Assembly: GCA_012274445.1 (NCBI GenBank) | Contig: JAAROD010000069.1 | Span: 682,001-746,000, forward strand | DNA length: 64,000 bases | Direction of reading: 5' to 3' | Origin: Sclerotiophoma versabilis | Taxonomy: Eukaryota; Ascomycota; Dothideomycetes; Pleosporales; Didymellaceae | Shown here: positions 46,433-56,392 of the stretch, one piece after another | Layout: every line of letters starts with the position of its first letter | Numbering within the stretch: the first letter of the stretch is position 1 | Made by a program: the position numbers and the translations under genes | The notes under the pieces: model-generated | Seen by the model: the letters and a program-made list of their open reading frames with translations, nothing else | Database searches by the model: none | Told to the model about the DNA's origin: nothing

Positions 46433-47214
46433 GAGCTGCAGAGGGAATGCATCATGTATTCAGCGATGCATATACGGCGTTGCAATTGTATTGCATTGCC
46501 TAAAAGATGAGCATCGTGAGTGACTACTTCTCAGGCTCAGGTACCATCTTTCCAAGTTCAACTACCGAATGTACAAACACGCAATTGCTCTGCAAATTCG
46601 TGTGAGTCACCATGTAATCAGTGTGCTTACTTTAATGGCAATCCAAGTTCATCACCACCATCTTCCTCTTCTCGCGCTATTCATCGTCAAAGACCTCTAC
46701 AAGTTTCTCGCCTTCATTAATAAGATCTGACTACGGCCGAGATAGAAGCTCCGAGGCAGTCTCTGCGTCGAAGAGATTGCTCGTGCGGGGTTTGTAGTGG
46801 TTTGTAAATGTCGATGAAATCCACAGCAACACACCAGCATTGCAGCTTGTCGAAAAGATCAATGCAAACCATGATCAGACCGCAGCGGCATCGCACACTG
46901 ATCAATATCTGTTGAAAAATGCACCCATCGCATGCTGCCATGGAACCAGGTATCTCGCTCCAATAGAGTTAACAAATGCACTGCTTTCTCTTTCTGTGAC
47001 GAGGTACAGGAATCACAACAACGAACATCTAGACTGTACATCTGCAAATTCATAACCCTTGAGTCTAAAGAATCTTTGAGTGGATCAGTTGCAATAGCCA
47101 CCCACCTGAAAGCAGAAGCCTGTGCTCTTCTGCTTCTATAAGATACACGTGAACAAGACATCAGGTATAAGTTTAGAGGTCCACAACTATACATGTGGAG
47201 AGGCAGAGAAGGAA

Positions 47215-47265
47215 AGATATGATCAGATATGATCAGATATGATCAGATATGATCAGATATGATCA
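47215..47265. repeat. 10-bp tandem repeat (gatcagatat)n
   Basis: Four perfect copies of gatcagatat at 47221-47260, with partial copies on each side (gatat at 47216-47220 and gatca at 47261-47265). It runs directly into the 45-bp array. Confidence 0.95.
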
Positions 47266-47490
47266 GAAAGGATTCGAATGCGATGTATTAGAAAAGGAAA
47301 GGAGTGATCAGAAAGGCTTCAAATGCGATATATCCGAAAAGGAAAGAAGTGATTAGAAAGACTTTAAACGCGATGTATTAGAAAAGGAAGAAATAATCAG
47401 AAAGGCTTTAAATATAATGTATTTATAAAGAAAAAGAGTAATTAGAAAGGCTTCGAATGTGATGTATTTGAAAAAGGAAAGAAAAATTGC
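47261..47490. repeat. 45-bp degenerate minisatellite, five units
   Basis: Units begin at about 47261, 47306, 47351, 47395 and 47440, each starting ga/aaTC/TAGAAAGG and containing aatgcgatgtatt and gaaaaggaaa blocks. Period 44-45 bp. Later units differ mostly by C-to-T and G-to-A changes and become AT-richer (e.g. gatcag to gattag or aatcag). Confidence 0.9.
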
Positions 47491-50400
47491 CTGCTCAAGA
47501 TGCCAACAAAGATAACCACGGCCAATCGTAGCATGACCAGCCACCAACTTCATGTCTGACCAGCGTGTATCCGCATGCCTGGCTAAGTGACACAGATTCA
47601 CACCTGCATGTCGAAGCAACGTCATGGTGAGGTTGGGGTGTTGGCATGTCACCTTCATAGTGGAGCACTCTACTACGTGGTACGTTTCGAGACGTGATGT
47701 CGAGTACCTCCACGCTTTACAACGTGGGAGAGACTGACAGGAAACGACAGTGGCGTAGTCTAGGTCAGGATTCGCAATGCTGATCGACCCCGACATTGAA
47801 CGATGGACAGAGATTGGAACGTTAATCTGCACGTAAAGAATATGGGAATGGTATTGGCAATGGAGATCAGATGGAATAAGATGGGCGATATAGTTTCCGC
47901 TTGCACACAAGCGAGTCAATAGCTGCTGTTTCGAAACTTACCTGCAGATCCTGCAATGCAAAACTTGACAATGCATGAAGATGGCAATGGTTTGGTCGCT
48001 TGCCGAGTCATGCTATAGGCAAGCATGATCTCTCCCCGAGTGCAGGGCACTTGTACGAGTAACTTCTGTAAGATGCTTCCCACCCAGCACAAAGCATGTC
48101 ATGATGTCAGCCTTGGACATCCTGTGAGGGATGTCGGCAAGGCTTAGTGCGTTCGGCCGAGCGTGTGTTTCAGGTGTTGATGGAGTAGATGCAAGGGGCC
48201 AAATCTTGCAAATCAACATCGACCTTGGGGCCAGAACTTTAGATCGCCCCAACGTAATTCCGTCAGGTTCGCATCCTGGAGTTCCATGGAAGAGGAACCT
48301 CCGGCTTTGAAGACAGCGGCCAAGCGACGGACCGATGTACTAGCAAGGTGGCACTATCGAACGTAAGATTACCACGACACGTGATCATATCAGCAGCCTC
48401 GTTAGTACTGGCCGTACTAAGAAACCATTGCTTGCAAGCGAAGCATACGATGACAATGTAAGCTTTGGTGCATGAATCAAGATGATGATGTCGCGTGAAA
48501 AGCTGAGGCCAAGAATAGATGCCAAAGGAGGACATTCGTCGTTGGTGGTGAAGCTCCCGAGGTTTGAAACGCGCCGCGGTCAAAGGACCGAACAGTGGTG
48601 GAAGCAGTAGATCTTTCCACGAAAACGAGCATGCAGCGTGCCAAAGTGGAATCGTCTTCACAAGGAGTGCCGCGGTTGTCAATAAAAGAAGCCGTGGTTG
48701 GGGTCGCTTGATACCGCGAGTCCAGAATAGTGCTGGCTGAGGCACAGACAGGAGGCTGTCTTGGTGGTGTACTTGAGGCACAAGCGTAGAGGTGCAGACT
48801 GTAGATAGCAAGGGCGGCCAGATGTCGAAACTGCCGTCGGCGTTAGGTACAAACCTTACCACAATGGCAGAAATGAAGGAGTCGAGCGAAGTGTGCGCCG
48901 TGCCAAAGTTGGATGTACTCTAGGCAAAATCAATAGTGTCGTTAGTACAGCTCGTAAGAGGTCGACCAAACGCCTGGAGGCTACAGGCGCGTGTAGTAAG
49001 GCGCTCGGTGGCACAACACTCAGCGCAGGCGTGGCTGCAGCTCGATAAAGTGGTCTGCAGTGGGAAGGATTGCCAGCAGACGAAGGGTGCAGTCGCGGCC
49101 GCAGCGGGCGGTGATGGCGCACAGCTCATCTGCGAGCGCTGGGATGACTTTATTGCAGCAGAGTGAAGGCAATCAAAGGCACATTTGGTGGGCAGTCAGC
49201 GCGCGGGACGAGAGGGGTGAGTGCTGGTGGGTTGAGGCGTTCATTCGAGCAGCCACAGCACCCTGGTTCCACCTTCCGAAATGAAAGCTGGGCAGAGCAG
49301 GGGCGACAGGCGGTCGCGTGTGCTGATTGGGCGGCGGTTTGTTGGATGACAGCGCTGTCACCGAGACGGCGACGGTCTGCTCGACGGCGGAAGGGCAGCG
49401 GCAGCGAGATCTGCGAACAGGTGCAAGTAACATGCATCAGGCGGGCACACGGCGAGCAGCTGCTGCGCTGGACGGCGGTGGATGGGAGCAAGAAGCACGT
49501 TGCAGGTGGTGCTTTCGCGCTTTGGCAGGTGCCGTGGGCAGGGGTGGATTGATTGTCCCATGCTTAGTGCGGTAAGAGATGCTGCGCAACCAGGCGTCGC
49601 GGCCAGGAAGCAATTAACGCGGGCCACTCGGGAGCCAGCAGGCGGAGGGGACACACAGCAGATTAAGGCAGGTCGAGGCAGGCTGGGGCGGCGTGGAGGT
49701 GCACAAGAGCATCTGCGCCGCCTTCTCATCACGCTGTCCTCTGCCTCTGCCTCTGCCGGGTAGCTGTCTGCCTGGTGCAATCGTGACCACGCTGGCCCCA
49801 ACGTTCGTCCCTGGCGCGCGAACCTGCCATCGGCTGCCTGCGACCTGCTATTTTCGCGGGCGCTATCGAATGCAACAAACACGCCGCCCACGCCTCGCTC
49901 CTGCTGCCGTCTAGTCCCAAACAGGGCGGATCCGTTTAGCTGGCCTGCAGTGGACGGGCAGCACAGCGCCTCGTTCGGCTCCCCCCTGTCTGGACAGCCT
50001 GACCCGTCGTTTTGCGCCTGAGTCGCTGACGGGCACCGGCTGCGCTGCTGCTCTCCTTCTCCACCTGCCACTCCGCTGTTCTCGACACCAAACCCTCTCT
50101 CCACCCGCCGACAAGCTTTCGAACGTAGTGCGCACTACCGGTCTCGACTACAAGTGTGCATCACCCGCCCGTGGCTGCCCGTGGAGATCCCCTTCGCGCA
50201 CTCGTCCACCGCACCGCACCTCCGCCGCCCTTGGGCCTACGCTCCCTTTGCACGATTCTCCGAATCACGACCGCTCCTTCCTGAACGCCTTGCCTTCGAC
50301 CCGTAGTAGTAGCCTGCAGTAATCCGACCGTTGCGTACCGCCAACGCCGCCGACCCTCGTTTGCCCTGAACCGCCGCGGAACGCTTTCGACGTTGCTCCC

Positions 50401-51020
50401 CCAGCCTCGCCTCTGACCCTGCACGACACGCAAGCTACAGCGCCGATCAGGAACGCCGACTCCACACGCCGAACGAACACCGTCGACTCTTTGTTGCAGC
50501 AGACCGTCTTGTGCCCCACGCCGTCCGTCTCGTGCTTGGACCGGCCGCCACATCGACTGCCTCTTTGTTGTCGCCGTGCCTCGCTCGCTGACAGCTGGGC
50601 GTGTATCAGATCTGGTTGACAGACGCTGAACCACTGGAACCACTGTTTCCCACGCCTCTCTGGAACTGCTTCATGTCAAATATGACGGTATAGACCCACT
50701 ACGAAAACGTATCTCACTGCGACTGCCACGCCTACCTTCACCAAGGCCCCAGTCATCTTTCTAGCTGCACCGACAGTCTAGTGAGTCTGACCTGCACTGT
50801 GCTGTCATGTAGCCTTCTGACATGTGCCCAGGTCCATTCTTTACCTATCTTTGACTCTTGTCAAGTACACTCGTTTGACCAAGAACATACTGTAAGCTAG
50901 CCGTTCACCCGCACTCGCAAACGTACCTTGTCTCACACATGCAGGTGCACCGACTTTGCTCGCGCTCTATACCCTTGACATATCTTAATAAGGACCTCGT
51001 GCTTGACGATAATCACCAAA

Positions 51021-54000
51021 ATGACGCGCTCGACAACTGCATGGGCCGCCGCCCTGGTCATGGCCAGCATGTCTGGCTCAGGCCCAATCGGCACAGTAGC
51101 CGAAGCCATGCCAGCACCGCAGCCGCAGCAAACACAGGGCAAGCCCCGATACTACTTTCCGCGTCACGTAAAGCGCCAGATCAACACCGAGGCGGCTAAC
51201 GTTACCGCGCCCGCAACACCATCCTCGTCCTCGACCACCACTTCGTCCAGCTCGAGCAGTGAAAAGAGGGAGCCCCAGTTCCCCGATTTCACATCGTTGT
51301 TCAAATCTTTCATCAACTCACAGTCCTCGTCTTCGTCTTCGTCATCGTCTGACCTCTTTTCTACCCAAAGCGAGCAGGACACTTCGAGCTCATTACTCGA
51401 TCCTCAGTTGATCACTGTCACGCAGACACCCCAGAATACCCAACCTCCGACAGGGACAGGCAGCCCTCAACTGCCACCTGCCCCTCTGTCTTCTTCCTCA
51501 TTTTCGGCACCTACATCGGAGGAGGTCCCGGTCGTTCCTTCTGCGCCAGCTTCGTCGAGCACTGTTGTTGAGACTACCCCAGAGGCCATTTCCTCAAGCC
51601 CTCCATCCGCGCCCAGCTCAACACCCAAGGAACTCACATCCGCCGTGGTCGTTCAGCCGTCCTCTTCACCGAGCCTGACTCCCGAGGAGCAGACTTCGAC
51701 CGTGATTGTACAGCCCTCTGCGCCTAGCTCGACGCCCAAGGAGCCATCATCTACTCAAGTTCAGAATACCCCTGATGCAGAAAGGCCTGCGGCGACTGGC
51801 ACACTTCCTCCGTCTTCCGCAATCGTACAGCCCACGACTTCTTCTTCGCCCTCTCCTCCAGCAGCTCCCACTTCTCAGACCCCTTCTGATACCGAGACCG
51901 AGGAGCCTAGCAGCACACAGGTTGTTCAGCAGTCTTCCGCAGCTGCTACTGGCATTCTTCCTCCATCTTCGGACATTGTGCAGCCTACCCCATCGTCCTC
52001 GCCTTCTCGTGTTGCAACATCTCAGGCTCCAGCCGAGACTGAGACTCAAATTGAGATTACCAGCAGCACACAGGCTGCCCAGCAGCCTTCGGTTGTACCC
52101 ACTGGTGGCTTACCTGCTGCTTCAGAGACTGTTCAGCCCACCACTTCGAGCACTGAGACTGCGACCAGCACCCTTGCCCAGCGCCCTACAGGTGTTTTGC
52201 CTCCCTCTTCTGCAATCGTCCAGCCAACGACCTCGAGCGATGTTGAGCCAGTGCCTGCCCGCTCCTCTCCCGCCACCGATGCCTCGACTGGTGTTCTACC
52301 TCTGCTTTCTGAGATTCTTCAACCCACTACGTCGTCTTCGCCTTCTGTGCCAACACAGTCAATTGCGGTTGAAGAGCCAACTCAGACCCCAGGTGGACTT
52401 CTGTCATCTCTTCTAGGCGATCTCCTCCCGTCCAGCGGTCGCTTACCTGCATCTGACTCTATCGTCCAGCCGACTGACGCCCCTACAACCTCGCGCCAGC
52501 AAGCTGCTCCTACTGGCACACTGCCCGATGTAATCCTCTCTGGCACACCGTCTGCAACTCCTTCATCTGATGCGCCTTCATCTCAGGCGTCGAGCTTCCT
52601 TGGTCCCTTCATCGTTCCTGGCACATCGCAGACTCCCCTGCAGTCGACGACTTCAGACCCTGTCGATCGCCCTACATCTGTTGCCTCCACAGGAGTCTTG
52701 CCTCCAACTTCTGAGATTGTGCAGCCAACGTCATCCGCTGGCCTTGTTGATGGTCTCATCTCTTTGCTCCTGCCCGAGGCATCGCAGGGTGCTTCTACTG
52801 GTGTTCTGCCCCCAGCTTCTGAGATTGTCCAGCCCACCGGTGGCCTGCTCTCGTCGCTTCTTCAGAGCCCTGCTGCAACCCCTACATCTCAGGTCGCGCC
52901 CACGGGTCTTCTGCCTCCTTCCTCTGAGATTGTTCAGCCCACCGGTGACCTGCTCTCATCGCTCCTCCAGAGCCCTGACGCAACCCCTACATCTGACGTT
53001 GCATCTACAGGTCTTCTGCCCCCAGCTTCTGAGATTGTCCAGCCTACCGGCGACCTGCTCTCGTCGCTCCTCCAGAGCCCTGATGCACCTGCTACGTCTC
53101 AGGTTGCATCCACTGGTCTCCTGCCTCCTTCCTCTGAGATCGTGCAGCCCACCTCGTCTGCTGGCCTTGTTGCCTCTCTCCTGTCTTCTCTTCTTGGCGG
53201 TCCAGAGCCTACACCTACATCAGCTCTTGAGTCTGGTATCCTTCCGAGCAGCGGCGTGGTCCCTACTGGCGTCCTTCCCTCAAGCGGCCTTCCTTCCAGC
53301 GGTATCATTATTGGCATCACCACGGCACTTGGCACCGAGTCGGCATCTGCATCGGCCACTATTACAAGTCAAGCTTCGCCATCAGGTGCAATCCCAACCT
53401 CAGAGGGTGTTTCCACTAGCTCTGGGTTTGATCTGCCCTCGCTGCTATCTTCGGTAGTTTCTGAGGCTTTGCCGACTGGCATCATTCCCAGCTCTGGATC
53501 CATCAACCCTACTGCTCCTGTATCGGCCACCATCACTGCGTCGCCATCGGCTTCGGGTATCCTCCCGTCAGTCGTCCCATCAGTGCTCTCAGAGCTCTCC
53601 AGCCTTCTGTCGTCGGCAGTCTCTGATCTGCCTACTGGCTCTGCGCTGCCAAGTGTGGTGTCTAGCCTCGTGTCTAGCGCCGAGTCTGCACTCACTTCAG
53701 CATCCATTCTGCCAACCGCATCAGTTCCCCTGCCTATTCCGACTTCCGATCTCAGCAGCATCGTATCCAGTATTGCGTCCGACTTCTCGTCTGGACTTCT
53801 TTCGTCTGGTATCCTGCCTTCCGCAACAGTGTCTGGCTCAATCAGTCTCTCTGCACCGCTTCCTACCGGCACAGAGAGCGTGACACCCTCAGTGAGCGCG
53901 TCCTTGTCCGCTTCTTCGGGTATCCTGCCTACCTTCACACTTTCCGGAACAGGTGTTTCCTCTGGCATCATCCCATCGTCGACTCTGGTTGGCACTGGCG

Positions 54001-55325
54001 TATCATCTAGCGCTACTATCTCCCCGAGCGAGTCCCTCGGCCTTCCGTCATCCATCCCTGCGTCTGAGACTGTCGCCTCTTCTGGCTCAATCTCGTCCAG
54101 TGCAACCCTGACCGCTTCCGCCACCGAGTCTACCTCAGTTGCCCTGTCGGCCTCAGGATCGGTATCTCCATCTGCACCAGGAACTGCGTCATCTGGATCA
54201 GAGTCCTCATCAGGCGTAGCTTCTGCTACTCTTTCGCCTTCGGAGTCTCTGTCCGTGTCGTCGTCTGCACCCGCATCTGCCAGTGTATCTCCATCTGCAG
54301 GCACCACATCTGCAAGTGATTCGGCCACGATCCCAATTCCTACCATTCCGTCGGTCACCAGCACGCAAACACCAGTCCGAACTCTCTTGCCAACCGCTAC
54401 CAACTCGGAGACTTCTCTTTTCATCCCCACCAGTATCGTTCAGGAGCCTTCCACAATGGCCTCGCCCACTGCTACAAGCAGCGGCATTCCCTCCAGTCTG
54501 CCTAAGATGATTGCTCCTCCTGGTGGCGTTCCTGGCGAAGTCTCTCAGGATAGCTTCATGGGTCAAGTCTGCTTCAAGTGGCCTTTGAACTACCCGTTCG
54601 TGTCCTCCAACAACGGCGGCAGCCAGATCTTCCACTATTTGCCTCAGGCTATTGCTGATGGACTTAATATCTCGGTCTCTGATGTCAAGAACTACGGACT
54701 TAAGCCTCTTGACACTACACAGTACCAGGGCTTCATTACCACCATGGCCATGTTCACTATCCCCAAGGACTTGCAGACCAAGCTTGCTGCTCAGCTCCGT
54801 AACCCCGCTGATCCATTCTGGCACAACAAGGACTCCACTGTCAATGATCTCACCAACCTGATCAACACTGCTTGTCCTCTTGCAGCTGGCGGTACTCTTC
54901 CTGGTTCAGGCTCGAACGTTGCCGCTGGTGACCCCGCCGCAACATCAACTGGAGGTGCTGGTGATGGTGGCGCTATTGGAGGTGACGCCGGTGCCAGCCG
55001 TAAGATCAATCCTACCAGCGCGGGAATTGCAACCGGAGCCATTGTTGGAGCCATGGCCTACGGTGCGGCTATGTTCTTCGTTGCTCGCAGGTACCGCAAC
55101 AAGCGCATCGCTCACTCGCGCTCGAGCTCCGTTCCCAGCACTAGCCGCATGACATATGGTTCTATTCCTGGTGGCGCAGCTGCCTGGATGCGCGGTGCTC
55201 GTGACGGTCGTATGACGCCTGGTAGTCGCGGCAGCCGGGGAAGTGACAGCAGCCAGGGACGAAGCATACGCACTCAGCAGATCTCAGCTCCTGTCATGGC
55301 AGAGAACTCGCTAGGCTGGAACTGA
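51021..55325 (+). CDS. MSB2: Msb2-like signalling mucin
   Basis: 1,434 residues, one exon; ATG at 51021 chosen for its context (atcaccaaaATGAC) and the signal peptide that follows (TAWAAALVMASMSGSGPIGT). A KR site (HVKRQ, about residue 54) may be cleaved by a Kex2-type protease. Residues about 60-1150 are Ser/Thr/Pro-rich and surely O-glycosylated, with about eleven copies of a TGxLPPxSxIVQPT-type repeat between about residues 250 and 770. A folded region follows (about 1170-1290): FMGQVCFKWPLNYPFV, IFHYLPQAIADGLNISVSDV, YQGFITTMAMFTIPKDLQTK, DSTVNDLTNLINTACPL. Then one membrane helix (AGIATGAIVGAMAYGAAMFF) and an 80-residue basic tail. This order matches Msb2 family mucins, which signal to Cdc42-dependent MAPK pathways (filamentation, surface sensing). 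The symbol is assigned by this architecture. Confidence 0.87.
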   Translation: MTRSTTAWAAALVMASMSGSGPIGTVAEAMPAPQPQQTQGKPRYYFPRHVKRQINTEAANVTAPATPSSSSTTTSSSSSSEKREPQFPDFTSLFKSFINSQSSSSSSSSSDLFSTQSEQDTSSSLLDPQLITVTQTPQNTQPPTGTGSPQLPPAPLSSSSFSAPTSEEVPVVPSAPASSSTVVETTPEAISSSPPSAPSSTPKELTSAVVVQPSSSPSLTPEEQTSTVIVQPSAPSSTPKEPSSTQVQNTPDAERPAATGTLPPSSAIVQPTTSSSPSPPAAPTSQTPSDTETEEPSSTQVVQQSSAAATGILPPSSDIVQPTPSSSPSRVATSQAPAETETQIEITSSTQAAQQPSVVPTGGLPAASETVQPTTSSTETATSTLAQRPTGVLPPSSAIVQPTTSSDVEPVPARSSPATDASTGVLPLLSEILQPTTSSSPSVPTQSIAVEEPTQTPGGLLSSLLGDLLPSSGRLPASDSIVQPTDAPTTSRQQAAPTGTLPDVILSGTPSATPSSDAPSSQASSFLGPFIVPGTSQTPLQSTTSDPVDRPTSVASTGVLPPTSEIVQPTSSAGLVDGLISLLLPEASQGASTGVLPPASEIVQPTGGLLSSLLQSPAATPTSQVAPTGLLPPSSEIVQPTGDLLSSLLQSPDATPTSDVASTGLLPPASEIVQPTGDLLSSLLQSPDAPATSQVASTGLLPPSSEIVQPTSSAGLVASLLSSLLGGPEPTPTSALESGILPSSGVVPTGVLPSSGLPSSGIIIGITTALGTESASASATITSQASPSGAIPTSEGVSTSSGFDLPSLLSSVVSEALPTGIIPSSGSINPTAPVSATITASPSASGILPSVVPSVLSELSSLLSSAVSDLPTGSALPSVVSSLVSSAESALTSASILPTASVPLPIPTSDLSSIVSSIASDFSSGLLSSGILPSATVSGSISLSAPLPTGTESVTPSVSASLSASSGILPTFTLSGTGVSSGIIPSSTLVGTGVSSSATISPSESLGLPSSIPASETVASSGSISSSATLTASATESTSVALSASGSVSPSAPGTASSGSESSSGVASATLSPSESLSVSSSAPASASVSPSAGTTSASDSATIPIPTIPSVTSTQTPVRTLLPTATNSETSLFIPTSIVQEPSTMASPTATSSGIPSSLPKMIAPPGGVPGEVSQDSFMGQVCFKWPLNYPFVSSNNGGSQIFHYLPQAIADGLNISVSDVKNYGLKPLDTTQYQGFITTMAMFTIPKDLQTKLAAQLRNPADPFWHNKDSTVNDLTNLINTACPLAAGGTLPGSGSNVAAGDPAATSTGGAGDGGAIGGDAGASRKINPTSAGIATGAIVGAMAYGAAMFFVARRYRNKRIAHSRSSSVPSTSRMTYGSIPGGAAAWMRGARDGRMTPGSRGSRGSDSSQGRSIRTQQISAPVMAENSLGWN
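52780..53160 (+). repeat. Tandem ~35-residue (about 105-bp) coding repeats in the mucin
   Basis: Four near-identical units of the type SSLLQSPxATPTSxVASTGL then LPPxSEIVQPTG. They differ mainly at third codon positions and a few residues, pointing to unequal exchange within the gene. Confidence 0.85.
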
Positions 55326-56392
55326 GCGTCTGTTCGCTCGCACTATCCACCACCACAATGACCACAGTCGGCTTTGTGTTGTACAGCTACCAGAGCATGC
55401 GCGCATGGCTCTTACTACGTCTGTGTTTCGAAGTCAGCATCCATGTTGCGAACCGACCTCATCTATGCTATTTTTTGCATCTCGCATCTAGCCGCACTCA
55501 ATTCTCTCACACATTGTCGCTTCTATGTTCGGACACTCTCGTTAAATCCACCTCTAACCTTTATACTATACTTTAACATACTTTGAATCTTTTTGTATAT
55601 TCACTTCTTAGATACCAGTCTCCGCTCCATAGCAGCGAGACCGTTTTTTCTCTTGTTGATGCACGGAATGGCAGTCTGCCAGGGGCGATGGAAGGCTTGG
55701 AGCATGATTCAGAGTATCTATTATGCAGTTGAAGGGAAGCCGGTAGAGGAGTGCAGTTGGCACTTGTGGGGAGGTTATCTCGAGTAAATAGTTGTAGAGG
55801 AGAATTGAGAAAAGTTCGCTATATCTGTTCTGCTCCTGTGCTGTGCTCTAGTGACACGCGGTGCCTAGTCAGCTTGGGCCAGGACGTCCCTCAGGCGTTG
55901 ACAGAGCCATGTCGCTGACGGCGTTGGTGGCAGGCAGTATCAGGCTGCAAACCCGCCAAGCTCAATCCATGAGCGCCTCTCGAGATGGCAAAGACGCTGG
56001 GAGCGATCCGGCCAGCTGCAACCAGTTCAGCGTATCCTGGAAGACGTCAGACCACCTTTGCCTCCGTGGAGCACTCGACCAGGGGCTGAACGGTGATGTT
56101 GCGCATGTCGTCTGTGATCGATGGTTTTCAAAACTGCCCCATTCGGAAGGGTGAACCCTGGCGCGCCAAGCCAGCAACAGCGGACACAGATGCAGCATCG
56201 CGGAGGTGGTTACGGAGCGGGCCCTTCGCACTCCACACGCAACCACTCTTTCCAGCGCTTCCTTTGACACCGTGACTGTATCTCGGACTACGTTCCATAA
56301 CACGTGGTCTCTGCCTGCGCTCCTACAGACTGGCTACAACAAGCCACGTCTCCCCCATCACCCCTCCACAACGGTACACATAAGCTGCGAAG
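55326..56392. other. Intergenic between mucin gene and SEC27
   Basis: 3' UTR of the mucin gene and promoter/leader of SEC27. No supported gene or repeat. Confidence 0.55.

Larger units (their letters stand above)
46433..51020. other. 4.6-kb stretch without a supported gene
   Basis: Between AFG1 and the Msb2-like gene. It contains the minisatellite at about 47215-47490 and several open frames (e.g. 48263-48862 minus, 199 codons; 49358-50104 minus) with no motifs and no coherent splice model. The right 0.8-1 kb is pyrimidine-rich and probably the long leader of the mucin gene. Within it, 50781-50831 (gtgagt...cccag) and 50892-50944 (gtaagc...gcag) look like 5' UTR introns. Confidence 0.5.

Noticed and set aside
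47215..47490. CRISPR-like array
   Set aside because: Units are contiguous degenerate tandem repeats with no unique spacers, in a eukaryotic genome.
48263..48862. 199-codon minus-strand open frame
   Set aside because: No recognisable motif, no splice partners, no start context preference; could be a lineage-specific gene but cannot be supported from sequence.
49358..50104. Long minus-strand open frame upstream of the mucin gene
   Set aside because: 248 codons, but Arg/Ala/Gly/Gln-biased, no motif, antisense to the likely mucin leader, and overlapped by several other open frames in GC-rich DNA.
53369..54430. 353-codon minus-strand open frame antisense to the mucin gene
   Set aside because: Mirror image of Ser/Thr-rich repeats producing Asp/Glu/Val-rich nonsense; no domain.
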